Shown here piece after piece: positions 1-6,845 of a stretch of 7,974 bases of DNA (positions are counted from its first letter, which is position 1; each line of letters begins with the position of its first letter). Source of the stretch: Kiritimatiellia bacterium (GTDB lineage Bacteria > Verrucomicrobiota > Kiritimatiellia > RFP12 > UBA1067). Both the position numbers and the translations under genes were made by a program. The notes below the pieces were generated by a model. The model saw only the letters and a list, made by a program, of their open reading frames with translations, made no database searches and had not been told where the DNA came from. The stretch spans positions 1-7,974 of the forward strand of contig JAFXEA010000181.1 of the NCBI GenBank assembly GCA_017521065.1, given 5' to 3'.

Positions 1-2358
1 CGTCTCTGACGGCGCCAGCTCCAGCGAAAGCACTCTGCGGCCACCGTTCGCCGTAAGCACCGACACACACCCCTTGAAGCCGTTGGTCTCAGCGGCCATG
101 AAGTACAGATCGCTGTCACCTTCCCTGCGGTGATACCACAGCAGATCGCGCGCCATCGCCTCCTGAAGCGGCTCGCCGTTCTCCGCCGCCACCTGCAACG
201 GCAAGCCCTTCACCGCCTCCGCCGCGTCACCGTATACAATCACTCCGCCCTGCGCAGCCAACGTTTCAAGGCGTTCGCGAGTCCGGGGAGCGATCACCGT
301 CCCCGAAGGAATCCAAAGCCGAGAGCAGCAAAGGCCGTCCGGCAGAGTGAAAGCGCCGTCCTTCACAGCAAGGCGTGTCAGAAGCACATCCTGATTCAGA
401 TAGTCACAGATGTATCCGGCAGGAAACGGCTCCAGCTCGTCAGGCTTGTGACCCACATCATCGCCGAGATAGCGCAGCACATCCACAACAGGAAGACCTC
501 GTTCAAGGAAACGTCCGCATTCCGCCAGCCATCCGGTAAACCCCGGCATGAAGCTCCACCACGTTTGGCTGCGCAGGAAAGGAGAACCGATGAAAGAGCC
601 GAAACTCGTACCGGGCACCCGTCCGTCAGTATGCGGATTGTGCGTATAGGTGTGAAAGACGAAATGCGTAATCCCTTGAGACAGATAGCGAACGGCTGTC
701 TCCTTCAGCTCGCGAAGCGATTCATTCCATGTAAGATTGATACTTGTGAAGGCCTCTGCCGCAACGCGCCTCTTTCCGTAAAGATGGGCGGCGGAAACAC
801 ACGGCTTCACCGGCTTGAAATTGCGGTGCCCCACATGTCCGGTGGCGGGAGTAGCCGGATGCCAGAACTCACACATGGGCACGTCGCAATCTTTCCAGTA
901 CGCCAAAATGTCGCCCGGCACCACATCGCCAAGCGCAGTCTCCCACGTAACATCCAAACCGTGCGCACGGGCAATTTCAGCCATCCGTCCATAGTAGTTT
1001 CTGCATATAAGTTCACCTATAGTGCGCCGCCAGTCTAAAAGAAACGCGTCCGTCTTCGCCTCGTCATCAACTATCCAGCCGAAAAGCGCCGGCAACATAC
1101 GCCTGACATCATATCCGTTGTGTGTGCGGAAATACTCTTCCATACGCCAGGTCCAGTTCTGACGTTCGCATTCCCAGCTGTCGATAAGCATCCCCCGCAG
1201 GCTGCCACGCGGCAAAACATCCGAGAGCAGACGACCGATGTATCCTGCGAAATTCGCGTCCGCGCCACGAGGATCGAGCTTGTCGCACTCCCATCCGGTA
1301 GCTTCAGCGGGAGCAGGGCCATTCTTCTTCTTGCTGTTCACATGCCCGATCCTCAGCACAGTCCAGCGTCCCACCCCCAGTCTGTCGCCAAGCGCAACTT
1401 CGCGAACATCGCTCGAAGCGACGGTCTGCTCCACGCGACGTACCGGCGGCCTACGCGCGACAAAACCTCGCAGCACCAACCCAGACTTCCCTTCCCAGTT
1501 CTCCATGCGCGGAGCGGAAAACAACCGTGCAAACGGCACTTTTATTGAATGAGGCGCGGACAGCTCCAGCGTCCATTTCTTAGCGATCGCCTCTTCGCAC
1601 GCCAAAGTAAAAGGTACCTTGTCCTGCCAACAGCCCTGCGGATAATCTGCCGAGCATACCACCACCGGCCCTGCATCCGAATGCGCCGTCAACCTGACAT
1701 GCGTATTCGGATTGTAGCTCCACGGATGATGCAGCTGCGAGGGCGAAGGCAGCTCCAGCGTCCGCACCGTCACCGGTCCGGCAAAGCTGAACGTCCATAC
1801 GCCGCCAGTGGACACCACTGTATCCGGCACAAGACAATCTCCATTGTCATCCGCCGGAGTCGGAAACGCAAGCGTGGCGATGTCGTGCCAATCGCTGTCC
1901 GGGTCGCGCAGATCCTCCGGCACGGGAATCGCGGCATCGAAAACTCCGTTGGTGAAATCTCGTCTCGAAAACGCCAGCTTCCGCATAGCATTTGACGGTG
2001 CGATCCACGGTCCGCCGCTCATCGACCAGCCCGGACAGTTCTGCATACGGAAAGTTAGCTGCAAGCGTCCGCATTCAGCGGCAATGAACCGCACCAGACC
2101 GTCCCATTGCGGCCCTAAGCACTGTATCGGCTTTTCGACGCCTTCCCAGCGGGCCCCGCGGCCATGGAAAAACTGGATCCCGCCGATACCCGCCGCCTTG
2201 ACCGCCTCCAGATCCGCGGTCAGCCCAACGCGAGAGACGTTGCCGCCGATCAGGTGAAACCACGTCTGCGGGCGGTAATCCACCGCATCCTGCGCACAAG
2301 CGGCAAGCCACCCTGTCGCAAGCGTCACCACAAACACAGATTTCACAAGATCAAGCAT
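1..2358 (-). CDS. GH106-type alpha-L-rhamnosidase, C-terminus outside window
   Basis: Predicted exported exo-glycosidase that removes terminal alpha-L-rhamnose from a complex glycan. The frame runs open from ATG at 2358 to the left edge, giving 786 residues; GH106 proteins are usually about 900-1200, so probably 100-400 C-terminal residues (beta-sandwich part) are missing. Residues 1-23 form an export signal with a lipobox-like LAAC (Cys21), so it may be a lipoprotein; cleavage after ACA by the ordinary signal peptidase is the alternative. Family signatures: YRPQTWFHLIGGNVSRVGLT (28-47), DLEAVKAAGIGGIQFF (49-64), NCPGWSMSGGPWI (107-119), DSWECERQNWTWRMEEYF (393 on), VTWET (Glu473), DVPMCEFW (Glu497) and AAEAFTS (Glu535). 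These conserved acidic residues include the likely catalytic and metal-binding carboxylates; I cannot assign each by eye. The last visible part (YHRREGDSDLYFMA) is the start of the family's C-terminal sandwich. The gene follows the fusion stop by 4 bases and has its own GGAG site. High GC content and long antisense open frames are a coding-strand shadow effect. Confidence 0.9.
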   Translation of the reverse strand, partial: MLDLVKSVFVVTLATGWLAACAQDAVDYRPQTWFHLIGGNVSRVGLTADLEAVKAAGIGGIQFFHGRGARWEGVEKPIQCLGPQWDGLVRFIAAECGRLQLTFRMQNCPGWSMSGGPWIAPSNAMRKLAFSRRDFTNGVFDAAIPVPEDLRDPDSDWHDIATLAFPTPADDNGDCLVPDTVVSTGGVWTFSFAGPVTVRTLELPSPSQLHHPWSYNPNTHVRLTAHSDAGPVVVCSADYPQGCWQDKVPFTLACEEAIAKKWTLELSAPHSIKVPFARLFSAPRMENWEGKSGLVLRGFVARRPPVRRVEQTVASSDVREVALGDRLGVGRWTVLRIGHVNSKKKNGPAPAEATGWECDKLDPRGADANFAGYIGRLLSDVLPRGSLRGMLIDSWECERQNWTWRMEEYFRTHNGYDVRRMLPALFGWIVDDEAKTDAFLLDWRRTIGELICRNYYGRMAEIARAHGLDVTWETALGDVVPGDILAYWKDCDVPMCEFWHPATPATGHVGHRNFKPVKPCVSAAHLYGKRRVAAEAFTSINLTWNESLRELKETAVRYLSQGITHFVFHTYTHNPHTDGRVPGTSFGSFIGSPFLRSQTWWSFMPGFTGWLAECGRFLERGLPVVDVLRYLGDDVGHKPDELEPFPAGYICDYLNQDVLLTRLAVKDGAFTLPDGLCCSRLWIPSGTVIAPRTRERLETLAAQGGVIVYGDAAEAVKGLPLQVAAENGEPLQEAMARDLLWYHRREGDSDLYFMAAETNGFKGCVSVLTANGGRRVLSLELAPSET

Positions 2359-2362
2359 CCGT

Positions 2363-3950
2363 TCATTCTCCAAAAGCATGCCTGCCGGCGTTAACAGAAT
2401 GCGTTTTGCCGCCCCAGACGACATTCGCCGGCGCCGGCGTTTCCACCACAAGTCTGTCACCCGCGATGTTTACATGCACCGTGCCTGCCGCTGTCGGCAC
2501 ACGCGCATCGACCCAACGCAAGCCGCCCGGTTGCGGGGCAATGGAAATCCTGCGGAAGCCTGGTTCAAGGGGCGTCACCCCCAGAATGAAGCGCGAAATG
2601 ACATTCAGCGGCGCGGAACCCCATGCGTGGTTCATATCTTGGTTGGGCTTGGCCTTCATGTTCCACGCCTCAAGCGTGATCGACGAACCGAAATCCATCA
2701 TCCCTATCCAACTGCGCTCACCGGTCGCCGTCATATACTTCAACGCAAGATCAGCGCGACCGGCAATACAATATGCCTCCAGAAGATACTGCGCAAAATA
2801 AACACTGCACGCCATGCCTTTGGAATCCAGATGCCTGACAACCGGCTCAATGCGTTCAGACGGCACCAGACCAAACGCCAATGCGGCGGCGTTTGCATGG
2901 ATGGATGCATTGCGACAGCCTTCGCCGTCAAGATACACACCGCGGAGACCGTCGTAGAACGCGCCGTTGTACGACAAGCGTACGCGCTCCGCCTCGCTGC
3001 GGAACGACACCGCCTCTTGCACTTTCCCAAGAGCCTGCGCCATATCCGCCATCTCAAGCAGATTCCTGTAGTGGAAAGCGTTGATCACTGAGTTGACCTT
3101 TGTGAACTCAAATCCATCCCTTTCAGCTGGCGGCCAGTCGACAATGTCCCGGTCGCCATTTTTCGCAATTCCGGAAGAGACGACCAGCCCGTCTTCGCGC
3201 ACAGGAAAGCCCGCTCGCAGCTTTTTCTCTTTCAGGAGACCGTAGTACCTGCGGATCGATTCCGCATCGCCCGACCACATCCAATCAGCCCAAGCCATCT
3301 TGATCGAATGCTGCTTCCACTCCGTCGGCCAAGTCGGAAACCTGAGCAGATATTCATGCGTACGCCGTCCCATCAAGTAGTCGGCGTCGATCGCATAATG
3401 CCCAAGCTGGTTGATGTAGGCATCAGCCTCGTAGGGGATACGCTCGCGGTCGCCATCAACATACAATCCGGCGAAGCTCGTCGCCCAGATCGAATACTTG
3501 CAGAACTCCCATACACGATTGAGCGCCGCCGAATCGCACACAAAAGAAGCCGCCGACATGTCGATAGGCCAATGCACCGCATGGCGCACAAGACGCGCCC
3601 CTGACGGGAGAACCGCTTCCTGCACATAGCGGAACGGCATAACCGTGCCAAGTGCAGGATCGAGACGGATCGCCGGCGATTCGTCCGGGCCGTGCGTATT
3701 GCGGAAATCCGGCTTCAGCTCCACGCGATGCCGCCCCGGCCGTGCAACCCCAGAGACACGCACGGCGCGGATCGTCGAGCGTGGATATTCGTTGGTGACG
3801 CATCCGTATGCGTTTGTCAACTCACCCATCGTCAAATCAAACGTGCCGCCGTTGGCGCTCTCAATCTCCAACCAACCGAACGCATCCTTGCCAAAATCCC
3901 ACAGCCGGCCGCCGGCCGCGAGCGAGGCAACTGTTTGGGGTTGCTGCGGA
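2363..3950 (-). other. Domain: GH78-like half of the fusion
   Basis: Approximate limits, residues about 657-1185 of the fusion. It begins with a beta-sandwich (LWDFGKDAFGWLEIE, then FDLTMGEL) that precedes the barrel in GH78 enzymes, then FVCDSAALNRVWEFCKYSIW, which opens the catalytic (alpha/alpha)6 barrel, and ends with the C-terminal beta domain (VDARVPTAAGTVHVNI). Longer GH78 proteins carry extra N-terminal carbohydrate-binding domains; here the GH127 half takes that place. The variant DGDRERIPYEAD replaces the more common DCPxRDExxGWTGD form, so it belongs to a divergent GH78 subgroup. Confidence 0.85.
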
Positions 3951-5920
3951 GTGACAGTTGTCTTGCCGTCGGCAGGAGATTCTATCCAAGGGAAGAGCGC
4001 GATGCGCGTCTGCGTCAAGCCAATTGGCGCAAGCGTCAGCCATTGCGGGCATCCATAATGTGCAGATACGGGACTGGGCGGCGGATCTTCCGGACGCCCA
4101 GGGGCATCGGCGCGCATCGAGCCCCAACCGCCACAGGCTGTCTGCACCGCACGGACTCGGATGCGCAGCGATTCCCCTGTACCGGTCGTCTCCATCATCG
4201 GTTTCCGACTGCTGGGCTGCATCACCAGCGCATAGTTCCAGGGCGTCGTCGCCTGTATCTCCCGGCGTGGGAAGCCGGACTCGCGCTCACCGGTCTTGCG
4301 TTTTTCGTACGGCACCTGATATTGAGTCAGCGACCGGGTGCGACCTTCCACCGGCAATGCATATAACAACGCGCCGCGACGGATGCACACGGCATCGTTC
4401 GCCCAGAACGACGCGACCGGCAGGGAGGGGAAATGAAGAGTCACCCTATCCCCAACCCGCCATGTGCGCACAATCTTCCTGAAACCACCAATGGCATCCG
4501 TCTGGCACAACCCGCCGTTGACCCGCACTTGCGGAGCTGAGCACCAGCGTGGGATGCGGACGAAAAGCGGCCATGTCGCACCCTGTGTTTTCTCAACCGT
4601 CAAGCTTACGCAATCGGAGAACGGATATCCGCCGCTCTCGGCAATCGTCGCGATGGGCGTCGATACGGTGCAATCGCCGTAGGCGACCGCCACCAGCCCT
4701 CCTTCCCTCGCCATCCACATCGCTTCGGCGAACTTCGGCCATGCCATATGGAAATTGGACCGGCAGCAGCCGAAACCTGAATGAGGCCCTGCGCACGTGG
4801 CACCGGTCACCTGCGCACCAAAACCGTTATTGGCAAAAAGCAACGCCTTGTCGATGCAGGAAGGCTGATTCAGCATCAGGTAGTAGCGCATCCCTCTGCA
4901 ATCGCCTGAGAGAGTGGCGGGAAGCGAATTGTACGCAACCATCTCCAGGTCGTCGGCAACCTCCGCATCACCGAACACCGACAGCTGGACATGCGAGCTC
5001 AATATCCTCTCGGCGATGGCGCACAGCTCGGTGCCGCCAGACGCGCTACGGTCGGACAGCGGCTCCGATCCGTTCAGCATCCGGTCGGGACGGCCGCAGC
5101 GGCGCATCAGCCAGCCATCGGACGAAAACGCCGCACTGTAGGCGGTGCGGTTCGCTTCGTCGCCGTCGAGCAGCCAGCGCAAGGCGGGCGTTTTCAGTCC
5201 CTGCATGAAGTTCACGATATGCGAACGGTAGCCATCCTTGGCGCCGTCACCTCCATGACGGTAATAGGTCGCCCAGTCGGCGGATTGTGAAGCGATGGAT
5301 CGCGCAAGATCCAGCCACTTGCAGACCTTGGTTTTTCTGTACAGCCAAAGCACGACATCCAGTTCGTCGCCTGCGCGCGCCTGCGCCCACTTCGATTCGG
5401 CCGGCAGCGGATAGGTCGCGAACTCCGTTCGCTGATAATCGAAATAGCGTTCAAGAAAAGGCACGATGCGCATATCGCCGGTGGCCTCCTGCCAGTCACG
5501 CAACAGCCACAGCGCAATCATGTTCGCCCACCAGTTCCGGTTCTTAGGCCCAAAATCCCCGTTCTCACGCTGGCTTGCGACAATCGCATCAACCCAGCGC
5601 TCTGCCTTCTTCTTCAATCCTGCATCATTCAGCGCAAATGCAAGCGACACAAGACCCTTTGCATAATATGGACCTCGCTCCCAGGCGAATTCTCCGCCAC
5701 GCCCCGCCTGCGTGAGCCAATCACTCTGCCCGATGTCGTGATACAGCCGTTCGGCGTGGCCGGTCAAGCCATCGCGCTGAAGCTCCATCTGGCGAAGAAG
5801 CCAACCATGCGGCCTGACACTCCCCGGCGGCAGACGCTCGGCAAAACCCGTACGCAATTCATCATCCGCAAATCCACAACCTACTGTAGCCAACAATGTG
5901 GCAGCAAAGGCGAACTTCAT
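2363..5920 (-). CDS. Secreted two-domain glycoside hydrolase: GH127/DUF1680-like + GH78 alpha-L-rhamnosidase-like
   Basis: An exported 1185-residue enzyme (numbered from the ATG at 5920) joining two complete-looking glycosidases. Residues 1-18 look like a Sec signal (MKFAFAATLLATVGCGFA, cut before DD). Residues about 25-645 are GH127/DUF1680-like: PPGSVRPHGWL, GLTGHAERLYHD, ERGPYYAKGLVSLAFAL and WVDAIVASQRENGDFGP are typical. Glu286 (GSEPLSD), Glu298-x-Cys300 (TELC) and Cys385-Cys386 (GFGCC) match the acid/base and the Zn-cysteine site of beta-L-arabinofuranosidase HypBA1. From about residue 660 to the end it is GH78-like: RLWDFGKDAFGWLEI (beta-sandwich), then the helical barrel with DGDRERIPYEAD (Asp822, Glu826, Asp833), TLEAW (Glu1084), NHAWGSAP (His1098) and the closing ISRFILGV...PGFRRISIAPQ. 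Known activities are beta-L-arabinofuranosidase or beta-L-aceryl hydrolase for GH127, and alpha-L-rhamnosidase for GH78; substrates here are inferred. A GTG start at 5941 has a better ribosome-binding site (GGAAGG, 7 bases) and keeps the same signal with a longer n-region. An upstream ATG at 5983 overlaps the aldolase gene and is unlikely. GH106 follows after 4 bases. Confidence 0.93.
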   Translation of the reverse strand: MKFAFAATLLATVGCGFADDELRTGFAERLPPGSVRPHGWLLRQMELQRDGLTGHAERLYHDIGQSDWLTQAGRGGEFAWERGPYYAKGLVSLAFALNDAGLKKKAERWVDAIVASQRENGDFGPKNRNWWANMIALWLLRDWQEATGDMRIVPFLERYFDYQRTEFATYPLPAESKWAQARAGDELDVVLWLYRKTKVCKWLDLARSIASQSADWATYYRHGGDGAKDGYRSHIVNFMQGLKTPALRWLLDGDEANRTAYSAAFSSDGWLMRRCGRPDRMLNGSEPLSDRSASGGTELCAIAERILSSHVQLSVFGDAEVADDLEMVAYNSLPATLSGDCRGMRYYLMLNQPSCIDKALLFANNGFGAQVTGATCAGPHSGFGCCRSNFHMAWPKFAEAMWMAREGGLVAVAYGDCTVSTPIATIAESGGYPFSDCVSLTVEKTQGATWPLFVRIPRWCSAPQVRVNGGLCQTDAIGGFRKIVRTWRVGDRVTLHFPSLPVASFWANDAVCIRRGALLYALPVEGRTRSLTQYQVPYEKRKTGERESGFPRREIQATTPWNYALVMQPSSRKPMMETTGTGESLRIRVRAVQTACGGWGSMRADAPGRPEDPPPSPVSAHYGCPQWLTLAPIGLTQTRIALFPWIESPADGKTTVTPQQPQTVASLAAGGRLWDFGKDAFGWLEIESANGGTFDLTMGELTNAYGCVTNEYPRSTIRAVRVSGVARPGRHRVELKPDFRNTHGPDESPAIRLDPALGTVMPFRYVQEAVLPSGARLVRHAVHWPIDMSAASFVCDSAALNRVWEFCKYSIWATSFAGLYVDGDRERIPYEADAYINQLGHYAIDADYLMGRRTHEYLLRFPTWPTEWKQHSIKMAWADWMWSGDAESIRRYYGLLKEKKLRAGFPVREDGLVVSSGIAKNGDRDIVDWPPAERDGFEFTKVNSVINAFHYRNLLEMADMAQALGKVQEAVSFRSEAERVRLSYNGAFYDGLRGVYLDGEGCRNASIHANAAALAFGLVPSERIEPVVRHLDSKGMACSVYFAQYLLEAYCIAGRADLALKYMTATGERSWIGMMDFGSSITLEAWNMKAKPNQDMNHAWGSAPLNVISRFILGVTPLEPGFRRISIAPQPGGLRWVDARVPTAAGTVHVNIAGDRLVVETPAPANVVWGGKTHSVNAGRHAFGE
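2368..2371 (-). promoter_or_regulatory. Ribosome-binding site of the GH106 gene
   Basis: Reads GGAG on the minus strand within the last codons of the fusion gene, 9 bases before the ATG at 2358. It favours 2358 as the start: the nearer ATG at 2366 is in another frame and meets a stop after seven codons. Confidence 0.55.
3985..5850 (-). other. Domain: GH127/DUF1680-like half of the fusion
   Basis: Approximate limits, residues 24-645 of the fusion. This is about the length of a stand-alone DUF1680 protein. It includes the (alpha/alpha)6 barrel with the Glu-x-Cys and Cys-Cys site, then the beta-sandwich part (VRIPRWCSAPQVRVNGG; RGALLYALPVEG; PWNYALVM; ending LTLAPIGLTQTRIALFPW). The closing segment is the usual C-terminus of this family, so nothing appears cut off at the junction. 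GH146 is a related DUF1680 family and cannot be excluded by eye. Confidence 0.85.
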
Positions 5921-5948
5921 GTGAATACGACAGACCTTCACATCCAAT

Positions 5949-5954
5949 CCTTCC
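5949..5954 (-). promoter_or_regulatory. Ribosome-binding site at the fusion gene; points to a GTG start
   Basis: Reads GGAAGG on the minus strand just after the aldolase stop. It is 7 bases from the in-frame GTG at 5941-5939, ideal spacing, but 28 bases from the ATG at 5920, which only has a weaker AAGG (5935-5938) at 14 bases. Translation may therefore begin at GTG, adding seven residues (MKVCRIH) to the signal peptide n-region. The mature protein is the same in either case. Confidence 0.55.
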
Positions 5955-5957
5955 TTG

Positions 5958-6845
5958 TCAAGACTTGATTCCCAATGCCGCAAAACGTGCGAGAACAGTG
6001 CGCTCTTGCGCCTTGGTCAAGGGTGCGTAAGGCGCACGGCAACAACCACAGTCTATGCCGACAGCCTTCATCAGCACCTTGAAGCTGCTCCAGTTGTCAG
6101 CGAACGAATCGACCACGACATCAACGAGCCTATTCGCCTCTGCCTGCCATTTCGCCGCCGAACGGAAGTCGTTCTTGGTGCACAGTTCGCATATCTTCGC
6201 GAAGTGGCGGGGGATGATGTTGTAGTTGAGCCCTATTCCGCCATCAAACGTATCGCCAAGCGCAAGCGCTGAGACGAGCAGTTCGTCACATCCTGCGAAC
6301 CACACTGTCTCCTTGTCGAGCATCCGCCTGATGCGCTGACAGACATAGAAGTTACGTCCAGTGTATTTTATGCCCTTCACGTTCTTGAGATCGAAAAGCC
6401 GAGCATCACGCTCCGGAACCAGTTCGCTGTTAAATGCATATATCAGGAAAGGCAGATCGGTCGCTTCGCTAATCGCCTTGTAGTGACGCATTGTGGAAGG
6501 AAAGTTCTGTCCGAAATATACAGGCGCTACCGAAGATATCCAATCGACCCCGGCATCGGCAGCGGCTTTTGCAAGCTCAATCGAATCATCGGTACGCACA
6601 CACCCGACCTGTGCGATGAGCCTGCAGCGCCCCTTCGCGGCCTCAACCGCCCGCTTATACACCGCCTTGCGTTCTTCAAGCGTAAGCAGCATCCCCTCTC
6701 CGGTGGAGCCGGTGAGATAGAAACCTTTCAGCCCTCCTTTAAGACCATGTTCGATCAGCGCATCTATCGCTTCGAGATTCAACCGTCCCTTCCGGTCGAA
6801 GGGAGTGAACATCGCCGCATAAGCGCCATACATAGATTTTGTCAT
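5958..6845 (-). CDS. N-acetylneuraminate lyase-like class I aldolase (DHDPS/NAL superfamily)
   Basis: Predicted cytoplasmic Schiff-base aldolase of 295 residues, the normal length for this TIM-barrel family; it would cleave a 2-keto-3-deoxy acid to pyruvate and an aldehyde. The pyruvate-binding motif GSTGE sits at residues 46-50 (Ser47, Thr48 as in E. coli NanA), the catalytic tyrosine is probably Tyr136, and the Schiff-base lysine is Lys160 in KGIKYTG, with Thr162 matching the Thr after the lysine in NanA. Similarity to sialate lyases continues in VGCV (80-83), QRIRR (170-174), AGCDE (184-188) and GGIGxxYNI (202-210). Asp187 and Glu188 match the residues that hold the sialic acid chain, but the position equivalent to NanA Ser208 is Leu206, so the substrate may not be sialic acid. 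A cysteine-rich CGCC occurs near the C-terminus. The start overlaps the symporter stop (ATGA), with GAAAGG 9 bases upstream, implying translational coupling. No other sialic acid genes are in view. Alternatives include KDG-type, Kdo-type or other ulosonate aldolases. Start at Met5 is possible but lacks as good a ribosome-binding site. Confidence 0.88.
   Translation of the reverse strand: MTKSMYGAYAAMFTPFDRKGRLNLEAIDALIEHGLKGGLKGFYLTGSTGEGMLLTLEERKAVYKRAVEAAKGRCRLIAQVGCVRTDDSIELAKAAADAGVDWISSVAPVYFGQNFPSTMRHYKAISEATDLPFLIYAFNSELVPERDARLFDLKNVKGIKYTGRNFYVCQRIRRMLDKETVWFAGCDELLVSALALGDTFDGGIGLNYNIIPRHFAKICELCTKNDFRSAAKWQAEANRLVDVVVDSFADNWSSFKVLMKAVGIDCGCCRAPYAPLTKAQERTVLARFAALGIKS

Noticed and set aside
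130..1038. Plus-strand open frame of 302 codons
   Set aside because: It is antisense to the GH106 gene, its translation is Arg/His-rich with no recognisable motif, and the minus-strand frame carries clear family signatures throughout.
2359..2366. Short reading frame from the ATG at 2366
   Set aside because: It is in another frame from GH106 and stops after seven codons, and overlaps the fusion stop.
2426..2439. 14-base GC-only palindrome (cgccggcgccggcg)
   Set aside because: It lies inside the coding end of the fusion gene, encodes an Ala-Pro-Ala stretch, has no T-run after it, and has no partner copy seen nearby; probably chance in GC-rich coding DNA.
3692..5208. Several plus-strand open frames of 130-220 codons (3692-4366, 3958-4482, 4549-5208)
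   Set aside because: They are shadows of the GC-rich fusion gene, with low-complexity Arg/Pro/Ser-rich translations and no ribosome-binding site of note.
2363..5920. Possible assembly or frameshift artefact fusing two neighbouring glycosidase genes
   Set aside because: There is one frame throughout, no internal signal peptide or ribosome-binding site at the junction (about 3940-3990), and both halves keep conserved catalytic residues; long reads would still be the final proof.
5921..5983. ATG at 5983 as the start of the fusion protein
   Set aside because: It overlaps the aldolase coding end by 26 bases and would place about 21 charged residues before an otherwise normal signal peptide.
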